Of a stretch of DNA of 21,700 nucleotides, positions 20,840 through 21,700 are shown one piece after another; position 1 is the first letter of the stretch; every line of letters begins with the position of its first letter. Source of the DNA: a virus. The position numbers and the translations under genes are program-made. The DNA lies in the IMG/VR virus record IMGVR_UViG_3300047557_002910, positions 1 to 21,700 of that record; one strand, 5' to 3'. Under the pieces are notes generated by a model. It had not been told where the DNA came from. It did no database searches and worked only from the letters and a program-made list of their open reading frames with translations.

Positions 20840-21452
20840 CCTCGCCGCCTTCCACTTGCATGGAATCGCCGCAATTAGGGCAGGTGATATGGCCATGAGC
20901 GCCTAAAACAGTGTCAATTTGGCTCTGAGCAGTGCGGAATTTAAAAGAGCAGCCGCAGCTCACCAAAATATTGCGGTTTGTCTGCTTTTTGATGCCTGAT
21001 TTAGACAGTGTCAGCTTGGCATGTGGGATAGGGCCTAGGACTTCGATATAGCCAGCAAGTACATTTTTTAACCAAGGGCCTGCAGTGGTCGCAGTTAGTG
21101 CGCCCTCAAGGCCGCATTCACGGGCGGTCTTAGCAAAAAAACCCTTGTGCCCGCTCGCGCAATTGTCTAGCGCGTGAATTAACTCATGTACCAGTGTGGC
21201 CAAAATGCCTTCACTGTCATCTGATACAGGGGAAATAAATATTTCCGCAAAACCCTCGCAACTGACTTCCCGTCGATAGCACACGCCTAAAATTGTGCGC
21301 GAGTTGCTTTTGATACCCTGAGAAAAGCCAACGGATACTTTAATTTTGCGGTCTGCTAGGCCGCCAGTGGTGCCAGTTTTGGGCCCCAGAATATCGAAAA
21401 GAATAAAATCTGCAGCCTCGTTGAGCCATGCTTCCCTAGTAAGTGCGTTCAT
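20832..21452 (-). CDS. SprT-like zinc metalloprotease with C-terminal zinc ribbon, 206 aa
   Basis: The start has AAGAGGTC six bases upstream. The catalytic motif H89-E90-L91-I92-H93 is followed by H102 in 'CASGHKGFFAKTARECGLEG', the SprT/Spartan arrangement HExxH...H. Near the C-terminus C166-x-C168 and C191-x-x-C194 form a zinc ribbon (VSCGCSFKF; ITCPNCGDSM), as in many bacterial SprT-like proteins. The eukaryotic relative Spartan cleaves proteins crosslinked to DNA; the role of phage versions is not settled. It is the first gene of the leftward operon, directly behind a probable promoter region, so it should be made early. Confidence 0.88.
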   Translation of the reverse strand: MNALTREAWLNEAADFILFDILGPKTGTTGGLADRKIKVSVGFSQGIKSNSRTILGVCYRREVSCEGFAEIFISPVSDDSEGILATLVHELIHALDNCASGHKGFFAKTARECGLEGALTATTAGPWLKNVLAGYIEVLGPIPHAKLTLSKSGIKKQTNRNILVSCGCSFKFRTAQSQIDTVLGAHGHITCPNCGDSMQVEGGEDE

Positions 21453-21464
21453 CGTGTAGACCTC

Positions 21465-21655
21465 TTAACAGTGTGTTGATTGATGTTTCTAGTAGACAAT
21501 TACAGACTAGCAAAAGGTAATACGTTTTTGCAACCTAGGCCTTAGAATATCTACGCGCGCCAGAATAGCGCCCACACTGTTAAAACGGCATAAGGGGGAA
21601 ATAGGGTAATAAATGCACACTGTGAAACATTTTGTAGAATCGCGTGAAACACTGT
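21465..21655. promoter_or_regulatory. Early control region with four ACACTGT boxes
   Basis: ACACTGT occurs at 21574-21580, 21617-21623 and 21649-21655, and inverted (ACAGTGT) at 21468-21474. TTAACAGTGTG (21465-21475) and CACACTGTTAA (21573-21583) are perfect 11-base inverted repeats. AAACACTGTTT (21647-21657) is a dyad. The boxes surround the start of the leftward operon and look like repressor operators; the cognate repressor is not in the window or not recognised. Confidence 0.6.
21504..21533 (-). promoter_or_regulatory. Candidate leftward early promoter
   Basis: On the - strand TTGCAA (21533-21528) is 18 bases from TAGTCT (21509-21504), which is preceded by TGC (extended -10). Transcription would start near 21497, some 45 bases before the SprT-like ATG. 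The inverted ACAGTGT box would lie just after the start site. It shares TGCTAGT with the candidate promoter at 14281-14309. Confidence 0.35.
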
Positions 21656-21700
21656 TTTTGTGGGTTGACCCCTCCTTTTTGTTCATTCATAGCACTAAAG
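21613..21700 (+). CDS. Possible rightward gene running off the window
   Basis: From ATG 21613 the frame is open to the end of the window (29 codons, beginning MHTVKHFVESRETLFLWVDP). GGG in AGGGTAATAA lies seven bases upstream. The segment also carries two of the ACACTGT boxes, so it may be non-coding control DNA instead. Too short to decide. Confidence 0.22.
   Translation, partial: MHTVKHFVESRETLFLWVDPSFLFIHSTK

Overview
The window reads as part of a tailed-phage genome of podovirus type that also carries plasmid genes, so a phage-plasmid or plasmid-like prophage is the best reading. The host is probably a gammaproteobacterium, judged only from the style of the proteins and their Shine-Dalgarno sites; nothing fixes the genus. 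No host gene, tRNA, rRNA, integrase, insertion sequence, CRISPR array or reverse transcriptase was seen. Terminase, portal, capsid and lysis genes must lie outside the window, if present.

Layout: (1) 1-12149, rightward late region. It holds a large 5'-truncated virion protein with fibronectin III domains around a beta-propeller-like region, two small or coiled-coil proteins, a head-tail adaptor, a nozzle-type protein, a GNAT acetyltransferase, a run of probable internal-virion (DNA ejection) proteins and a tail fibre. Many of these genes overlap at ATGA or TAATG junctions. (2) 15254-12153, leftward: parA, a ribbon-helix-helix partner, a PD-(D/E)XK exonuclease, an ERF annealase and ssb. This joins a partition operon to a recombination module. 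Blocks of ATAGCTAT repeats lie on both sides of parA and its partner. (3) 15372-15823: a structured gene-free region with hairpins, a bidirectional terminator and a short tandem repeat. (4) 15824-18240, rightward: a replication protein with an N-terminal winged helix and a repeat array inside its linker, then small proteins, an HNH (Ref-like) nuclease, a conserved coiled-coil protein and a DUF559/Vsr-like nuclease. (5) 21452-18200, leftward: an early-type operon of about ten mostly unknown small genes, starting with a SprT-like metalloprotease. (6) 21453-21700: an upstream control region with four copies of ACACTGT.

How the parts fit: the replication protein and its intragenic repeats probably initiate replication (lambda O/ori-like). 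ParA, its partner and the ATAGCTAT repeats would keep the extrachromosomal form. Exonuclease, ERF and SSB form a RecET/Red-like recombination set. The + strand region builds the particle. The points most worth following are the out-of-frame iteron-like repeats in the replication gene, the partition-type repeats placed upstream of both the par and recombination genes, and a strongly over-represented GTTTACAC motif that recurs at gene junctions of the uncharacterised leftward operon.
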